The translations under genes and the position numbers were made by a program. Shown here one piece after another: positions 13,363-15,099 of a DNA stretch of 15,099 bases. The DNA comes from Akkermansiaceae bacterium (GTDB taxonomy: Bacteria; Verrucomicrobiota; Verrucomicrobiia; Verrucomicrobiales; Akkermansiaceae). The notes below the pieces were generated by a model, which had not been told where the DNA came from, ran no database searches, and saw only the letters and a list, made by a program, of their open reading frames with translations. The stretch is from positions 1 to 15,099 of the forward strand of contig JAQGPE010000799.1 in NCBI GenBank assembly GCA_028293225.1. The letters are read 5' to 3'. Each line of letters starts with the position of its first letter. The first letter of the stretch is position 1.

Positions 13363-15036
13363 TCAAGGGACCAGAACTATCCTGTAGAAGGCTTTGCTCG
13401 CCGGTGGAGCCGCGTCCGAAACGGTCTGCGTCACCGAGGTCGCCGTGAAGGCGCCACCGGAGACATCCGTAAAGGTCACCAGATCCGTCGAGCGAACCAG
13501 CTTGTAGTTCTTCGTCGCGGCCAGGCCGGTCACGGTCACCTTGAAGGCGCCGCCATCGAACACTGAGGACGTGATCTTCAGGTCGGTCCCGGGGACGACA
13601 CCGGTCACGTCGCGAAGCATCAGGGCATTGTACTGCGCTCCCACGCTATAACCCATGTAGATGGGCTGCACGGTGTGCTGCGCGGTGAAGGTGCCGATGA
13701 CGTACTGGGCAGGAACCACGGGGGTGACCAGATAGGGAGAACCGGAGTTCAGATTCACAGCGGGCGTCGTGACATCCGTGCCAAAGCTACCGGGGCGGCC
13801 GGCGAAATCCGTCCGGTTGTCGACGTACCAGATCTGCAGTTGATACTGGTGGCCCACGATCAGGTTATTGAACGGCAGGAGTTCGGTGCGGTACGAGTAG
13901 GTGCCGGAGGCCAGCAGTGTTTCGTAGTCGGCGTCGTGACCGCGGTCCAGCGGGTCGAAGCCATTGAAGCGCGCCCAGATCGACGGCCCGGGCGTGAAGG
14001 TCAGCGGGCTGCCGCCGTCATTGAGGGCATTGATCTTGACCGGCGTATCCCCACCGGTCCAGGCAAGCACCCGGGTGCCTGCGGTGGAAATATCGGTGAC
14101 GTTGCCGGTGATGTTCTGAGGGGCGCCCCAGGTGATCGCATCGAAGGTCGATGGGACCGAGGCGAGATCGTTTGGATCCGTGCCGTAGGCGACTTCAAGG
14201 CCATCGGTGAAGCCATCACCATCGCTATCCTTCGAGAGAGGATTGGTGAAAAGCGTGTTGAACTCCTGGCCGTCCGGAACTCCGTCTGCATCGCTGTCAG
14301 CTTCCACCGGATTCAGACCGTTGGCAATTTCATCGGCATCGGTGATGCCGTCGCCGTCGGTATCGGTCGCCGGGTTGACGGCGCTCGTGATGCGAAGCAC
14401 ATAGGCGTTCATCCCGGCGACGTCGCCATTCGGGTTGCTGGCGGATGGAGACCCCTGTGCATAGACGGTCTGCGTGTGGGTGGCATCGGCGACGAAAGTC
14501 CCGATCACGTAGGGACTGGTATTCATCACGAAGGTGGGCGTCTCGTGGCCCACCCCGGAGGTATCGCTGTCACTCCATTTCTGAATCCGCTCTTTGCAAC
14601 AGTCACGGTTATCGGAGGCGAAGAGCTGGACCTGGTAAGTGGCGCCGGGAATCAGTCCCTGAAAGGTGATGGAGGTCACCTTGTGGTCACCCCAGTAGGC
14701 AAAGCCATCGAGAATCGAATCGAAGTTGGGATCGATCGCGCCGGGCGGCTTGAAGATATCGCCGGTGGAGTAGTCGTTGAAGCCGTTGGTGATGACCGGA
14801 TGCTGCTCGAGGAGCAGGGTCTGCGGCTGGCGATCGAAACGGATCGTCTCGCTGCCCACGAAAATCGGGCCCGACGTGTCATTCCCCCAGTGACCGGCAT
14901 TCACGAGGGTCCCGGTGAGGGAGATGGAGTTTTCGTCGACGGTGGGAGTGGGACCGGTGGTCCAGGTAACGGGAGCGGCGTGGGCCGCGCAGACCAGGGC
15001 GCAAAGGCCGAGGAGCGGTGCTATTGGGTTTCTCAT
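13363..15036 (-). CDS. secreted protein with duplicated beta domains and thrombospondin type 3 repeats
   Basis: This 557-residue protein has a signal peptide (1-20, cut at AHA-AP). Domain A (about 22-215) and domain B (about 299-477) look like an ancient duplication: GLIPGATYQVQLFASDNRD (127-145) matches NLIVGHQYQLQIWYVDNRT (391-409), and YVIGTFVADATHTQTVYAQG (176-195) matches YVIGTFTAQHTVQPIYMGY (445-463). Between them lie Asp-rich calcium-binding thrombospondin type 3 repeats: DTDGDGITDADE (225-236), DSDADGVPDGQE (247-258) and DSDGDGFTDGLE (270-281). The C-terminal 70 residues (YKLVRSTDLVTFTDV ... AFYRIVLVP) resemble a tail seen in many secreted Verrucomicrobiota proteins. C146-C147 are adjacent. 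The role is unknown; a cell-surface or extracellular adhesive or glycan-binding protein is plausible. It ends at a strong terminator. Confidence 0.82.
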   Translation of the reverse strand: MRNPIAPLLGLCALVCAAHAAPVTWTTGPTPTVDENSISLTGTLVNAGHWGNDTSGPIFVGSETIRFDRQPQTLLLEQHPVITNGFNDYSTGDIFKPPGAIDPNFDSILDGFAYWGDHKVTSITFQGLIPGATYQVQLFASDNRDCCKERIQKWSDSDTSGVGHETPTFVMNTSPYVIGTFVADATHTQTVYAQGSPSASNPNGDVAGMNAYVLRITSAVNPATDTDGDGITDADEIANGLNPVEADSDADGVPDGQEFNTLFTNPLSKDSDGDGFTDGLEVAYGTDPNDLASVPSTFDAITWGAPQNITGNVTDISTAGTRVLAWTGGDTPVKINALNDGGSPLTFTPGPSIWARFNGFDPLDRGHDADYETLLASGTYSYRTELLPFNNLIVGHQYQLQIWYVDNRTDFAGRPGSFGTDVTTPAVNLNSGSPYLVTPVVPAQYVIGTFTAQHTVQPIYMGYSVGAQYNALMLRDVTGVVPGTDLKITSSVFDGGAFKVTVTGLAATKNYKLVRSTDLVTFTDVSGGAFTATSVTQTVSDAAPPASKAFYRIVLVP

Positions 15037-15056
15037 AGGGATTGGGGATTTGAGTC

Positions 15057-15077
15057 ACGCATCGGTTCTTGGACCGG
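15057..15077 (-). promoter_or_regulatory. shared upstream element, copy 2 (before the thrombospondin-repeat gene)
   Basis: On the plus strand ACGCA (15057-15061), two bases, GGTTCTTG (15064-15071), directly followed by GACCGG (15072-15077). The parts match copy 1 at 10957-10981, which has four extra bases (AGCG) before GACCGG. Here CGGT and ACCG also form an inverted repeat with 6 bases between. It lies about 21 bases upstream of the start codon on the minus strand, close enough to be in the leader or core promoter. Confidence 0.45.
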
Positions 15078-15099
15078 ACGGTGGAAGTGGTTTTTGGAG

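Noticed and set aside
1..15099. Mobile element, CRISPR, phage or tRNA-associated island
   Set aside because: No transposase, integrase, direct-repeat array, tRNA or att-like repeat was seen, and the genes have uniform GC-rich coding character.

Overview
The window looks like chromosomal DNA of a high-GC Gram-negative bacterium, most likely from the Verrucomicrobiota (a Luteolibacter/Haloferula-like lineage). That is inferred from a PEP-CTERM protein, a secreted protein with thrombospondin type 3 repeats, a discoidin/Y_Y_Y sensor kinase beside a glycoside hydrolase, and almost no Shine-Dalgarno sequences. The sequence alone does not prove the taxon. No tRNA, rRNA, CRISPR array, insertion sequence or phage gene was found.

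Left part (1-4753, minus strand): a menaquinone biosynthesis operon, read right to left as yceI-like, menH, menB, menA, menC, menE. menE runs off the left edge. Five successive or near-successive steps are encoded: menH (SHCHC formation), menC (o-succinylbenzoate), menE (CoA ligation), menB (ring closure) and menA (prenylation). menF and menD are not in the window. menB carries an in-frame TAG at codon 48 although the rest of the gene is well conserved. The first gene is a secreted YceI-type lipocalin, a family with isoprenoid-binding members.

Middle (4754-6249): a divergent spacer, then a small lysine/glutamate-rich lipoprotein on the plus strand. Its 3' end overlaps that of a convergent NAPE-PLD/UlaG-like metallo-beta-lactamase-fold hydrolase.

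Centre (6307-10902, minus strand): a tight three-gene unit of sensor kinase, LuxR-type response regulator and secreted GH29-type glycoside hydrolase. The first two overlap by ATGA and the hydrolase starts 4 bases after the regulator. The sensor has two discoidin-like regions and a Y_Y_Y domain outside the membrane, and the hydrolase has lost the usual KHH active-site motif. This is the best candidate for a little-described system: a glycan-sensing two-component unit controlling its own hydrolase.

Right part (10903-15099): a 253-base divergent regulatory region with a perfect 14-base palindrome, a compound hairpin and a likely promoter; a PEP-CTERM protein (plus); a VKOR-DsbA fusion for disulfide formation (minus); a terminator; and a secreted protein with two related beta domains flanking thrombospondin type 3 repeats (minus). 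A motif (ACGCA-N2-GGTTCTTG then GACCGG) lies upstream of both the sensor-kinase operon and this last gene, hinting at shared control.
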